This document shows, piece after piece, positions 1 through 11,388 of a stretch of 64,000 nucleotides of DNA. The notes under the pieces were generated by a model. It was not told the origin of the DNA and searched no databases. It saw only the letters and a program-made list of their open reading frames with translations. Position numbers and translations under genes: made by a program. The stretch is from Cryptomeria japonica (taxonomy: Eukaryota; Streptophyta; Pinopsida; Cupressales; Cupressaceae), in NCBI RefSeq assembly GCF_030272615.1, contig NW_026728914.1, positions 422,595-486,594 on the forward strand, written 5' to 3'. Position 1 is the first letter of the stretch; each line of letters opens with the position of its first letter.

Positions 1-2387
1 TGCAATATTGATTGTTTTATCCATGGTTCCATCTCATGCTTCATCTTCTATGAACTGCACATCTCTGCTGACTATAATCGTTTTACTGATTGGATTGTAT
101 AACTTGTATGCCTTTGACTCATCACTATATCCCACAAATATACATTTTTCTCCTTTGGTGTCCAACTTTCTTCTCAACTCATCTAGCACATGTGCATATG
201 CCACACATCCAAAAACTCTCATATGAGAAACATTATGTTTTCTTCCACTCCATGCTTCTTCCGGAATCATATTGATAACACTTTCAGTAGGAGATCTATT
301 AATTATATATGCTTCACATGCTACTGCTTCAACCCAATACTCATTTGACAAATGTTTTGCCTTCAACATGCTTCTTGCCATTTCTATTATTGTTCTATTT
401 TTCCTTTCAGCTAAACCATTTTGTTGTGGGGTATACCTTGTAGTAAATTGTTTGTGGATTCCATTGTCTTTGCAAAATCTTATGAAGTCATTTGAAATGT
501 ACTCACCACCTCTATCTGTTCTTAATGCTTTGATGTAGTGCCCACTTTGTTTCTCAACAAGAGCTTTGAATTGATAAAAATAATCAAACACCTCATGCTT
601 ATGTTTTAGAAAGTAGACCCATATCTTTCTTGTGAAGTCATCAATGAATGTCAGCAAGTAGTAACTCCCACCAATGGAGGGTGTTTGCATTGGTCCACAC
701 AAATCTGAATGAATAATCTCCAATGGCTTGTTTGCACGAATTGACTTTCCGGTTGGGAATGATTGTCTATGTTGTTTACCCAAAATGCATCCTTTACATA
801 TTCTATCCGGTTTTTCTATTATTAGCAACCCCTTTACCATTTTCTTCTTATGTAATAAGTTTAGGTGCCCAGATCTTAGGTGCCATAACCAATTTTCATC
901 TTTAATTTCAGCTTGATAAACTACTTGGGGGACTGCTGCAACTTTTCCACCATGCACTCGTGGATTCATTGTGTTATGTTCTTGAGAAAACTCTACTTTC
1001 AAATTTGGTTTTATCCTTGGGGGAAACATTTTATTGCTTGTCATTTGGACTTTTGCTATGAGCTGATTACTTGGAAATTTGTCTAAAATTGTGCATTTTT
1101 TGTTCTTGAAATAGACTCTATACCCCTTTTGAATGAGGTGCCCTATACTCATTAAGTTATGTTTTAGCCCAGGAATAAAATACACATCTGAAATATACTT
1201 TTTCTCCCCCATTTTGGTTAGAATGTTGACACTTCCTTTACCCATAACTGAAACTTTGTTGTTATTCCCCAATATTACATTTGATTTTACACTCTCATCT
1301 AAATTAAAAAACATTTCCAAATTTCCAGTCATATGATTGGTACAACCCGAGTCTAAAAACCATATATCTTTCTCACTTTCTTGTGCAACATTACAAGCTA
1401 TGAATATGCTGTCTTGAGTTTGATTTTCCTTGGTAAAATTTGCATTTTGTTGTCTAGAATCATATTGCTTCTTTCTACATTCATTTATGTAATGCCCAAA
1501 TTTCTTGCAATAATTACATTGGACTAAGGATTTGTCATACCTTTGGCTTTGGGGATGATTTGGAGTTGATGTTTGATAGTTGCCTCTTCCACTTGAGCTT
1601 GATGGGCTGCTACCTCTTCCACTTGAGTTTGATGGGCTGCCTCTTCCACCTCTATATGAATTTCTTCCTCTACCTCTAAAATTTGTTCTTCCCCTGCCTC
1701 TACCATGGTTGATTGAAACTTTTGTCTTGAATGCATGCTCCAAATTTGAATTTGTTGGCCTACTCAGTCTATGCTCATGAGAAATGAGTGAAGCATGAAG
1801 CTCATCCATTGAAAATTGTGAGAGATTCTTTGTCTCTTCTATGGCCACCACAATAGATTCAAATCTTGTAGGCAAACTTCTCAAAATATTTTCAACCACT
1901 CTTCTTTCTTCAAGGTTTTCACTATGAGATCTAATTTGGTTTACCAATCCAATGATTTTAGTGAAAAATGAGTCTATTGTATCTGATTCTTTCATGTAGA
2001 TGGTCTCAAAATCCCTTCTTAACATTTGCAACTTAGCTATTTTTACCTTTTTCATTCCTTGATAGGTTGTTTGAAGAATGTCCCATGCTTGCTTAGACTT
2101 TGTTTCTTCTTGAATCCTTAGAAAAATGCTTTCATTCACTCCTTGAAAGATGAAGAAGAGGGCTTTTGAATCTTTCTTTTTGTTTTCCTTCAATAAGTTT
2201 TTCTCTGCTTGAGTTAATGCATTATATGTTGTTGCATCTATTGGTTCTTAGTAGCCATTTTCAACAAACTCCCATAAATCTTGTGCACAAAATAATGCCC
2301 CTTCATTGTGATTGCCCAATAATCATAATTTTTCCCATTAAACTATGGGATTTGTGGATTTCTCAAACTTGTGCTTGGAGCTGCCAT
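1..2387 (-). pseudogene. copia gag-protease-integrase polyprotein, broken
   Basis: The gag ATG is at 2387. In order follow a UBN2-type gag domain, a Gly/Arg/Ser-rich linker, a CCHC knuckle (CNYCKKFGHYINEC), a retropepsin motif DSGCTNH, a GAG-pre-integrase domain with HLRSGHLN, and an integrase core. The integrase acidic residues are visible in HSDLCGP, LRTDRGGEY and the Glu of GLAERKN, so the DDE triad is present. Breaks: an in-frame TAG at 2343-2345, a two-base length change near 2298-2302, a TAA at 2248-2250, and a TGA at 34-36 where relatives carry Trp. Reading continues past 34 to the edge. It would copy and integrate its own RNA through virus-like particles, but this copy cannot make a full polyprotein. 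Confidence 0.9.
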
Positions 2388-2463
2388 TATAGACTGTGGA
2401 AAAATCCTTCTATCTCTTTGAAAAACTTTCTTAGTCACTTCACCCAATAACCTTTAACCTTCA

Positions 2464-2475
2464 GCTCTGATACCA
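2464..2475 (-). other. Primer-binding site (initiator tRNA-Met type)
   Basis: The minus strand reads TGGTATCAGAGC, the standard copia site complementary to the 3' end of initiator tRNA-Met. One base separates it from the LTR end at 2477. This fixes the element's strand and the LTR inner edge. Confidence 0.9.
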
Positions 2476-2476
2476 T

Positions 2477-3027
2477 TGATGGACAGAGAGGTAGAGGACA
2501 AAAACAAACAAATAATAACAGAGATAAACCCAAACAAGAGCAGAAACTAATATTTGTATTCATATATGTATATATATTTCAGAATCATTCAAAAAGTCAT
2601 AGTCTGATTTGTATAACAGGGCTGCAACATTTGAATTCCCAAAAAGAGACAATAAGCTTCCCGTGTTTCTTGCTAGTTTTCTGGGTGTTGCTACAACTCC
2701 ATATATATTTGTCCCTGTTTTTCATACTTCATACAATAACTACCATACTCAGTCTATTAAGAGTTACCAAAAGACTTCTAGACTCTTCCATACGTATGCA
2801 TTAGGGAAACAAAAAGAAAAACTCCTGAATTATTCAATGCATTTACTTCTATGTGGTACATCTAGTGCAGGGATATCATAGATAGATTACAATCACATTT
2901 TTTTAATTCAAAATCTGTCCTGTTTTGAGTAAGGAAGAAGGCACAGGCACGGTAAGGTTGAGTAGATGGGATGGACAACATTTAGTCTATGGAGGAGTAG
3001 GTGGACAGTTGGGGATTAATTTCAACA
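2477..3027 (-). repeat. 5' LTR of the copia element
   Basis: On the minus strand the segment begins TGTTGAAATT (ending at 3027) and ends CTGTCCATCA at 2477, one base before the primer site. The inner edge is firm. The outer edge is the best TG start I can see, giving a 551-bp LTR. An AT-rich TATATAT stretch near 2700 could be its TATA box. The five bases outside the LTR, ctata at 3028-3032, would be the target duplication. Confidence 0.6.
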
Positions 3028-3879
3028 CTATATATATGGGTAACAAAAGTAAACAATGACTTTCCTATATCTATATAATGAAAAAACGTGTATATTTGTG
3101 TGTTGTGTAATTACGAAAGATCCTGAGGTCATATAATATTTCCTTTGTTCCGATGTTTGTATGAAATTTATGAATTTAAAAATAAAGTAAAATAATATTC
3201 CACCATTCCAAAACTCATGTCTAACTTTAATAACAACAGGTGTAACCTTCAATGAGGGGTTCTAGGAGAAACAACTATGTTATGAATGTTAGTAAATCTT
3301 TATTTAGTAAGGTTTACAAATAAATTATTAAAATTCATATATATTAAAAATAAAAAATAGTTAATTTTAAAATTAAAATGTACACAAATAAATTTTTTAA
3401 AATAGAAATAATTGAATAATGATGAAGAATTTTAGTTTTTTTTCCAGAGTTTCAGCTTGTTGTTGGTTTGTAATTATTTTGGTGACTTTTAAGTTGCCAT
3501 ACTTACAAATATTTTTTGTCTTTAAATGACATGTGATTTTGCATTTGTTCCTAGAGTTGAAGATTTTGTAACTTTTATAATATAAAACTATCTATATTTT
3601 ATAATTAAGATGTAAACTTCTAATTTAATATATGTTTTAAATATTCTACCATGCCTATAAATAAATTATTGCCTAAGAAAATTGATTATAGAATTTTACC
3701 TCTTGTTATAATTTTCACGTCAATCTAAAATTTAAATCATTAAATGATGTTATATGATTTTGCCTATGGACACCAAACATAACCTAAAATTGATGGCGAA
3801 ACTCCAATAATTTTTAATAACAAACACTATGAGAGAGCAATTTAGATCAAAATGTTTTGAATGCATTGAATGCAAATTA
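3028..3879. other. AT-rich intergenic stretch
   Basis: I see no open coding region with family resemblance, no repeat pair and no promoter-like cluster here. The first five bases may be the target duplication of the copia element to the left. The 5' half of the plus-strand copia relic that starts near 3880 should lie in this interval but is not recognisable, so it was lost or decayed beyond reading. Confidence 0.5.
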
Positions 3880-3988
3880 GTGAAATCGGTTTAAAGAAGA
3901 CAAGAATGAGGACAATTGAGCCCTCTTCACTATACAATCTACATTGGATATCTCTATTTGCAAGCTTTGGTGTTAATTGTATGGTTTC
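3880..3988 (+). pseudogene. copia reverse transcriptase fragment (left of first insertion)
   Basis: With frame changes, the codons resemble the segment just before the catalytic region of copia reverse transcriptase, where a Pro-Gly-Phe stretch leads to a Cys-Lys-Leu and then a Leu-Tyr-Gly motif. It ends at the LTR edge at 3988 in the bases gtttc. It is short and decayed; alone it would not be callable, but it lines up exactly with the piece that resumes at 13034. Confidence 0.55.
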
Positions 3989-5226
3989 TATAGTGCCATA
4001 AAACTGCGACCCTAGCAATTTTCGATTGCATTAGGGTCCTCACGCATACGAGATCGAATCCTCTAGCCTAATTAGAGATCGGAGATTGCTCAACCCTCAG
4101 AAACAACTTCTTTCTTGGCCTCTGCACCAACCCGTCTGCACTCTACCCCGAAGAAAGGGGTAGGACAGGAGCGTGGCACCATCGTCCCCCCTTGGACAAG
4201 GGCGTGGGTCCCTTTTCCTCCCAAGTCAGGGGCATGGCATCCCTGTCCCTGCCCTATTTTGAGGCAGGACCCTTCCTAGGGTTGCATTGTTGGTTGTGCA
4301 TTGGGCAGGAAACTCCCCTGATGTTGGCTTGTGACGAAAATCAAATCCATTAGCATATATTTAATGGGCATTCATCCTCTCATTTGCATAAGTTGGATAA
4401 GTTGAAGTTGGATAAGATTGAAGTTTGTCATGTGGCATAACCAATCAAGCATTCAAGCATTCTTTCCTAGCATTGAGCATTCTCAAATCTCCCTTCAAGG
4501 CTAGGTGTTGCATTGAAGTCAAGGATTCAACCATTGAAGAGGATATTGATTCCAACATTCAATTCCACATAAGCATTTCTATCAACATTCCTACCACAAC
4601 CTCCCTTGAGGTGATTTACAATTCAGTCTTTCATTTATATGTACTTGCAAGTACTTTCTTTCATCACTTGGTTAATTCCAAAACTGGGGTTTGACCTAAA
4701 GGCAAACCCCCAATCCCAACCCATTTTCCTCTCTTTTTTGTGTGTAGTTTGCAGGTGCACAATTGTACTTTCGAATTCGGGCTCCATTTGCAGAGGCGGA
4801 AAAACTCTTTTCATTTTGTGGATTTTTTGGAGGAACGTATACGTTCCCGCCGTGGTCTAGGCAACTTTTCCTCAAATTCGCAAGGCAACTTTGTCTCGAC
4901 ATATTACTGCCAGATCCTGGTGCACAACTTCTTCCCATATTCTGATCTTAAGTTATAATCAATTCTTTGTCACTTTTGCACTACATATTTCAATCAATTC
5001 CTTTCCATTTGAGATAAAGAAGAAGGGATCAACTTATCATTCCCATTTCAATCAGAATTCAATCTTCATCTGTGAAGGTTGAATCTAGTGAATTCTCCTC
5101 TCCTCTTCCAAATGTAACTTGGTGAAAAGTGTTTGAAGGGTAATCAATAGTGAAACTCTCATCTCTCTTTGAAAACAAGGGTAGTTTTCTTCTTCATCTC
5201 ATCATTCACCATTTTTCAACATTACA
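3989..5226 (+). repeat. 5' LTR of the gag-only element
   Basis: It pairs with 12139-13033 along nearly its whole length. It starts TATAGTGCC where the partner has TGTAGTGTC, so the first dinucleotide has probably mutated. It ends ...CATTACA. It carries about 310 bp (roughly 4735-5045) absent from the partner, and three GC-rich segments around 4150-4255 built on GGACA-GGGGCGTGG-type units. The intact CpGs here correspond to TpG or CpA in the 3' copy. Confidence 0.85.
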
Positions 5227-5245
5227 TTTTGGTGAACCCGATGTC
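5227..5245 (+). other. Candidate primer-binding site of the gag-only element
   Basis: Immediately after the LTR the sequence reads ttttggtgaacccgatgtc. A TGG a few bases inside the LTR end is expected to pair with a tRNA CCA terminus. A very similar string follows the unrelated-looking LTR at 60289, which supports a functional site. I cannot name the tRNA. Confidence 0.5.
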
Positions 5246-6425
5246 TTGCATGCTTTCCTTTGCACAAAATTGCATATTTTTCATTTACAAGTTTGAAAAT
5301 TCTGCAAATTTATTGGTTAAATTATTAAAAACCCTAGTTTTTAAATGTACAATTGACCTTGTAATTTGTAAAACTTTCTTGTGGTTATCTTAGATCTAAA
5401 AATTGTTTTGATTGTCAAATTCAATTTTCTCATTATCTTGTTCAATTTGCAATTAAAATTTACAAAATTAAGAGGTTACTTGTTAAAACCCTAATTTTCA
5501 AAAATCATCTTGAACTTGTGCAAAAATTGGATTTCCATTTAATTTTCAGATTTCTACTTGTTCTCAGATTTCTCTTCATTCCTACAATTCAAATTTTCAA
5601 TTTCCCCCCTTTTTTCCCAAAATTTAAATTTTAAAATTAAGTGGTTAGCTCATAAAAACCTAATTTTCAAAATTAATTGGATTTTGTGAAAATTTCACAT
5701 CAATTTCATTCCAATTCAAATTTGTAAAGATTTTCCAAGGTGTTCCTATCCATTAGGTTTGATCTTTTTCAAATTTGCAATTCAATTCGTTTTTTTCTTC
5801 AAAACCCTAAAAGGGTCCTATTTTTACATTTGCGTCTTCATTTCACTCATCTAGAGATCGTAAAATTCATCAATTTTTTGGGGTTAGCTTTAAAATCATC
5901 GTAATATCCATGCCTGAAAATTTTGAAAAAAGTTGGTCGGATCATCTGCGTTCCCGCCATGGTTCTCGATTTTTTTCCTGAAATTTTGAGAGACTGTTAT
6001 GACTATATAATTCAAAAGATTGGCTGATTTTGTCAATTTTTTATCCCTCTAGAATTGGAAATACCTTCAAAATTCAACATTTCAAATTTCAAGATTTTTT
6101 TTTTAAATTAAGAGGTTAATTATAGTCTGCCCTGATTTTAAAAATTTTGATTTTAAAATTAAGTGATATTCCCTTGCCCTAATTTAAAAATTTTAGTTTA
6201 CTTTCATTTTTGGAAATTGTGTCATCCCCTTCCTCCAACAAAGTTCAAATTGTGTAATCATTATTTTCTTAAATTTTGCATTAATCAATTTTGTAAGTTT
6301 TGTTCCAAAATTCAAAATTCAAATTTTTCCCTCTAGTGCATGAGTTTTACCACTATTAGTCCTACCTATCCTATCCCAGACGAAGCATTATAATTAACGC
6401 TCGCCAAGGTTTAATTACTAAGGAG
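5246..6425 (+). other. Untranslated leader of the gag-only element
   Basis: AT-rich leader with many stops and no domain. The segment around 5880-6000 resembles 7650-7760 inside the nested solo LTR, with shared strings about Ala-free tctctaaaatcat and cctgaaaattt, so the two families share this module. I see no coding region until the ATG at 6426. Confidence 0.55.
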
Positions 6426-7386
6426 ATGGAGTCTAATTTGGGTGACTTCTTTAATGAGGATCATGCTAATTCTTCCCATCCTAATAATGTGTCTATTCAC
6501 CCCATTGATGAATCTCATGATGAAGAAGAAGCTTTAACTAGGGTCTCTATTGATCAACTTTCCACATTGGATAATCAATTTGATAACTTTCAGCAATGGA
6601 TGTCCCAATAATACCCTAATAGTGAAGCTCTTCCATTAATTGAAGGCCTTAAACGCATGATTCAAAGTGATAAGAATGGAATTGATATTTTGCATGACAT
6701 TGCACATATTGTTGATCTTAATGTCAAGCCTATCAAGAGTTGTGTCGAAACCCTAGGTTACTCACAACCTCCAACACAAGTCAATCCTTCAATTCCTTTG
6801 ACTACTCTTACGACTAGTATTCCTACTTTTACCTCTAATATCATGGCTACATCAACTCAACATGTCATTCCTACAACCATTGGTCATGGGGGAAATCCCT
6901 CTTCTTCATTTAATCCTCCATCTTTACCTATGTCTTCCATGAGTGCTCCTATTATTCCTCAACCAATTAGTGTGACACAAGGGGGCAATTCCTTCAACAA
7001 CTTTGTTCCTCCTTTGAGTGTCCATTTTCCTACCCAATCATCACCCATGCCCACTTATCATAGTGTCCCACCACCTTATTCTCAGTCCATGTGATCTTTT
7101 AATAACATCACACCACCTTCTCAATCAACTATGTCTAACAACAATACCGAAATAACAATTAACAATCTTGCTCAAACTGTGTCTTCCTTACAACAACAAA
7201 TTGTTTTTATGAGTCAACCCAAGTTTAGTGTGCTCACCTTTGATGTTGTGAGCCCACTTTCTTTTGATATTGTTAAAGTCGTGCCACCTAAACATGTTGA
7301 GATCTCTCAATTGGAACTCTATAATGAAAAATGTGATCCTCTTACGCATGTCAAAACATTTTGTAGCATCGTAAATTGTACGCACT
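6426..7386 (+). pseudogene. Tat-like gag, N-terminal part (before nested LTR)
   Basis: A single frame opens at the ATG at 6426 and continues to the nested LTR at 7387, broken only by TAA at 6609-6611 and TGA at 7092-7094. The N-terminus is acidic (HDEEEALTRVSIDQL). A Pro/Ser/Thr-rich middle holds many PPSxP-like strings, and the end carries the start of the retrotransposon gag fold (LYNEKCDPLTHVKTF, matching YNGxxDPxxHLxxF of the family). Gag would form the particle shell. The domain is split: its second half resumes at 8990. Confidence 0.75.
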
Positions 7387-7862
7387 TGCTAGGGTGGTAC
7401 AATTTCACACCTAGTTTAGCACCCGCCTTGGCGCATCTTGCACTTTGCATCGCATTTTTCCTTTAGCACTTAATTAATTAAATTAATTAGGTCTAAGGTT
7501 CTATTTCATCATCTTCCACATCATAAAGTTGGGCCCTTTTCATTTTATTCCTCCAATACATCATTTAATCAAAAACCCTAATTAGGTCCTATTTCAAACT
7601 TGGGGGCTTGATTTTGGGGGTCAAAACATCTCGAAATCACCTGTAACTTTGGGATTCTCTCTAAAATCATCATATCCGACGGCCCTGAAAATTTGGTGAA
7701 AAGTTGCCAGGACCATGGCGCCCGGAGTGCACACGGTCCCGGACATTTTTCTGAAATTTTAGGAGCGTGATCCAATCATAAAATAAAGCTTAACCCCAAG
7801 AAATTGGCAGGAGATTCAATCTCTAGGTCGGCCAAAAGTTGAAATTAAGACCTAGGGTTTCA

Positions 7863-7870
7863 TATATAAG
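7863..7870 (+). promoter_or_regulatory. TATA box of the nested LTR
   Basis: TATATAAG lies about 480 bp into the LTR, followed by CTCTCTTTCTTC, a common plant start-site context. Orientation agrees with the LTR. Position and sequence are the only evidence. Confidence 0.45.
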
Positions 7871-8479
7871 AGCTCTCTTTCTTCATTTGAAAGGATCTGA
7901 ATTTTGGTTTCAGGGGCCTTATATGCAGCGAAAGAGCAGATCTTTGAAGACTTCAATAACATTCAACATCCATCCATGAAGCATTCGTCAATTTCATTCA
8001 TCCATTTAGGGCTTTGAAGGCATTGAAGAGCAATAAGGGATCACCGACTGAAGATTGGCTTGTACCTCTCCCTTGGGGTTGGGTATGATTTCATGTTGTT
8101 TTCATGTCTTTTCATAAGCCTCATTATATCATTTATATTCATTCTTTAGATCACTTTGCATCTTGGTTTTGAGCATTTACATTATCATTTACAAGCAATT
8201 AGGGTTTACTTTCTAGGTTGCTCTAGTTTGCTTACTTGCATTTTAGGATCATGCACACACACAAGGTCTGCACACACTACTTTTACAATACAACTTGGCT
8301 ATTCATGGAGGTGGAAATCACCAAAGCAGGGGTTTGACTAAGGCAAAACCCTATATAGCCGCTCACCATACCTTTTCAGATATAAGTGCAGATTTTTGAA
8401 TTCGAAGAACACCGCAAGTTGCAGATCCAACAGAAGCGGACCGAGACAAAACTTCACACCAAATTCCAACCTAGAAAGC

Positions 8480-8572
8480 TAGGACAGGGGCGTGGGGTGC
8501 CTTGGTCCTGCCAGGACAGGGGCACTAGGTGCCCTGGTCCCTGGGACAGGGGCGCTGGGCGCCCTAGTCCTT
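8480..8572. repeat. Three tandem GC-rich hairpin units
   Basis: Three units of about 30 bp each begin GGACAGGGGCG or a close variant and end in a GGTCC or AGTCC. Each unit is an imperfect palindrome, with GGGGCGC facing GGCGCCC in the third. Comparable units are found in both LTRs of the host element (about 4150-4255 and 12310-12420), so the motif is shared by at least two LTR families. Confidence 0.7.
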
Positions 8573-8989
8573 GTCCATTTCAGTGAATTTTGGCAGTTTC
8601 AGAGGTAGCAGCTTCAGTATTTCAGGCTTCCGGCTTCAGCGGTAGATCTTGCAGAATCAAATCCATTCAAGGTACACATTTACATTTCTCCTCTTATCCT
8701 TACAATTTTTTATCATTAAATCTCAATTCTACAATCTTAAGCTTAAAGTTACTAGTTCATACTTACACTTTAGGGTTAATAGTTGAACTTGCATCATTCT
8801 ATCTATCATTTGCAACAAAGGAATAGAAATCCTAATAGATAGCCCATGGCTCTCTCTTCCACAAACAGAAGTAGCCAATTGTGTGATACCTCTAGGCTCT
8901 TTCGTATTCCACAAGTGTGTGATTGAAAGTGAGATTAGGGCATGTTTGCTTAGTGTCACTTTTTCCCCTACACACATTTCAAACCTTGT

Positions 8990-9545
8990 GCACTGATTTT
9001 GCTTATGATCAAAGATTTCTTGCAAAAGTGTTTAAAAGAATACTAAGAGATGAGGTTTTACAATGGTATTTCTCTTTGCCTTCTTATTCCATCACTTCCT
9101 TTCAACAACTAGCAAATGCTTTCATCCAAAAATTTCAAAACAACATTGGTCCTAAAATCACTTTGACTGATTTAATGCATTGTAAACAAGGTGTTAAAGA
9201 AAAAGTGATTGATTTCATTGATAGATATAAGAATTTGTGTGCTCAAAGTTTTTTTCATGTTCTTGATAATGATATTCAAATAATTTTTATTTCTAATTTA
9301 CCAGAAATATATCAGGGAAAAACTTCTTTTGTCTAAGTTTACTTCCTTTTCGCAGTTGTGCACAACACTCCACAATTATCAACTAGTTGTGAGTCATATG
9401 GAGCAATCTACTCCTATGGCTCCGAGTGATAAGGGAGAGTGTTCAACAACCGTTTGCGAAGTTCAAACTAACAAAAAGATTCATCAAGTTCAATGATACA
9501 ATCAACAACCACAATGTGAATGCTACAACAGGTGTGCCTTCTATT
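8990..9545 (+). pseudogene. Tat-like gag, C-terminal half of the gag fold
   Basis: After the nested LTR the reading resumes with a DFAYDQRFLAK string, then LQWYFSLPSYSITSFQQLANAF, the family's WFxxLPxxSIxSFxxLxxxF signature. A frame change near 9319 is followed by a TTLHNYQLVVSHMEQ stretch and further coding-like sequence to about 9480. Together with 6426-7386 this is one gag domain cut by the solo LTR. It is non-functional as it stands. Confidence 0.75.
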
Positions 9546-9965
9546 TCTATTTTTTTCCAAAGAGAACAATAGTTTACTTCCTTGAATGAATCTTTACATA
9601 GTATTATGTCTCAATTGTTGCATAGAAATGTTATCAAACTCCCTCCTATAAAACTAGTTGATCCTTCTAAACTTGCATCCCCTTATTTTGATAGCAATTC
9701 CTTTTGTCAATTTCATCGTCGACTTAGTCATGATACTGAGAAATTTTTCGCATTGAAGAATAAGATTCAAGACTTTATTGATAATAATACTATATTTGTG
9801 GCAGGTGTGAATGATAAAGGGAATAAATCAATAGCTCCTCCTAATCAAAATCTTAAGATTTTCATTGATCCCTTGCCTTCTCATACCTCTAATGTTATTG
9901 AGGTTCTGCCTAATTCTCTTCTGAAGAATTCACCTCTATGGCTCCAAACTTGGTTAATATGGTAG
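9546..9965 (+). pseudogene. gag-protease linker with C-H knuckle-like segment
   Basis: The open stretch holds HSIMSQLLHRNVIKLPP and then CQFHRRLSHDTEKFFALKNKI with QDFID after it. Tat and Ogre polyproteins have here a CxxHxxxGHxTExCxxLKxxIQDLID segment. The second cysteine of that pattern is replaced by Phe in this copy. It links gag to the protease region that starts near 9938. Confidence 0.65.
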
Positions 9966-10496
9966 AAACACGAGATGTGCCTAAGGATCCTTGTATTACA
10001 TTTGACCCTAGCGAGACCATTAGAGCACCTGATGGACCTTTATACATAGTTGTGAAGGTTAAGGATATCCCTTGTTGTGGTGCCCTTGTTGATCCCTCTT
10101 GCATGGTTAATGTCATAACTAAAGAGTATCTTTTCACTTTACGATTACATAAACCAATATATGATGTTTTTAATGTGGTTGTGAAGTTATTTGATGGATT
10201 CTCTTGTCTATAAACCAACATATGATGTTTCTAATGTTGACTTTGTTATCATACCTTCTTTAGAGCAATTTTGTGTGAAGTTGGGCTATCCTTGGCTATC
10301 TTCCATGAAGGATATTGCTTCTCCAATCCACAAGTGTCTGAAATTTCCTCACAATGGAGAAATCATAGATGTGAACCATAGCTTATTCCGTCCATCCGAA
10401 AGAATCCCTAGTGTTCCTATTGATTTCTTTTGGCCTAAACAATTTCAATCTCTTCCATCAATGAGCGATGCTCTTTTTCAATCTTATCAAAAATAG
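9938..10496 (+). pseudogene. Retropepsin-like domain of the gag-only element
   Basis: The reading from 9938 contains CGALVDPSCMVNVI about 50 residues in. In related elements the active-site loop reads ALIDPGSSxNLI, so the Asp is kept and the Gly is lost. A second frame carries LGYPWLSSM, ASPIHKCLKF and NGEIID, matching the C-terminal LGRPWLH...STxHQxxKFxxNGEI half. A 61-bp imperfect duplication (10151-10180 repeated at 10212-10241) moves the frame between the halves. It would have cleaved the gag polyprotein; it is probably inactive. Confidence 0.6.
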
Positions 10497-10517
10497 AAGA
10501 ATGATATGATATTATCC

Positions 10518-11388
10518 CTAAGTCAACCTAGATCTCCAACTTGACATTCCTATTATTCTTCAAAATGAGGTTCTTTCCCTCAAGGATAGAACTAATCTTC
10601 CTCCTAAGGAAGATTGTCAACCTTTATCTATGGACGTGACTTTACCTTCTCTTAAGGAGAACAACAATATTCTTCCTAAGGTTAGACCTATACCTGCTCC
10701 TCATGATGGACTTGGTCTCTTTCCTACACCTAATATTCCTCATTTCTATGGCACAGTTCCACCTCCTTCCTCTTATTGAGAGAAGAGGTCTGCTTCTCCT
10801 ATTGTTCAACCTAAAAGACCTCAACCTAAACCTTCCACTATCAAGGAGAGAAACATTCTTGCCTTTTCAAGTGTTCCTCCTCCTTCTCAGCCTTCCACTA
10901 AGACTCAACGGAATCATTGTGCGAGAGAATTCCGATGAAGATGTCGTGTTCAAGCTCGTGAAGCTATCCCTCAAAATACTCATTCTCCTCAAACTCTAAC
11001 AATTGACATGATTCCCCTTTATCCTAAGCAAGGTGTTCAACCTACATCTCCAAATCATAAGTTTCACAAAACATGTGATGGTTTTACTCCTATTCGTGTT
11101 CTTTATCCTCTTTCTCTAAAATTTAATGAATAAATGGGTGAAAATGTTATTCATAATGGCAATACAGCTCCTAATGCTTCTTATAGTGAGTATGAGTATG
11201 TTGATGTCTACAACCATTTATTGGATGAGTTTTCACAAACCCTAATCCTAGCTCCTAGAATCAAACAAAGTGACTTACAACATGAGCATAGTCCTTGTTT
11301 AGATCTTGTGATAGAAACATCTGTTGTGCTTGTTGCCACTCCTCTATCATGGTTCTCGCCTTCCCAAAATAGTGATCAACAAGATTGA
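10518..11388 (+). pseudogene. Proline-rich C-terminal region ending the gag-only polyprotein
   Basis: Coding-like sequence rich in Pro, Ser and Lys (for example LPKVRPIPAPHDGLGLFP and VQPKRPQPKPS) runs with a few stops and frame changes. It leads into an open stretch from 11134 (EYEYVDVYNHLLDEF) that closes with TGA at 11386-11388. In full Tat/Ogre elements such a proline-rich spacer leads into reverse transcriptase. Here it terminates instead and noncoding sequence follows. I do not recognise the tail domain. Confidence 0.5.

Larger units (their letters stand above)
1..3027 (-). mobile_element. Ty1/copia LTR retrotransposon, 5' part (runs off left edge)
   Basis: The element reads on the minus strand in the order LTR (2477-3027), primer-binding site, gag, zinc knuckle, protease and integrase, which is the Pseudoviridae/copia order. 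Reverse transcriptase and RNase H should lie beyond base 1. The LTR edge, primer site and gag start agree in spacing. The coding region carries two stops and one frameshift in gag and one stop after the integrase, so this copy is defective. Codons are otherwise open for more than 700 residues, which suggests moderate age. The outer LTR edge at 3027 is inferred from the TG...CA rule only, because the partner LTR is outside the window. Confidence 0.85.
7387..8989 (+). repeat. Nested solo LTR of a related gypsy family
   Basis: This 1603-bp insert splits the gag domain. Bases gcact flank it on both sides (7382-7386 and 8990-8994), a candidate 5-bp target duplication. It starts TGCTAGGGTGG. It has a TATATAAG box at 7863-7870, a gggtttgactaaggcaaaacc string near 8332 that also occurs in the LTRs of the host element, and three GC-rich hairpin units at 8480-8572. 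No coding region lies inside, so it is best read as a solo LTR left by recombination. The right end reads ...CCTTGT and lacks the usual CA, so that edge is a few bases uncertain. Confidence 0.65.

Noticed and set aside
1580-1780. Plus-strand Pro/Leu-rich frame over the left copia
   Set aside because: It is the antisense of the Gly/Arg/Ser-rich gag linker.
4740-4958. Several overlapping frames in the gag-only LTR
   Set aside because: They lie inside LTR sequence, are absent from the 3' LTR because of the 310-bp deletion, and show no domain.
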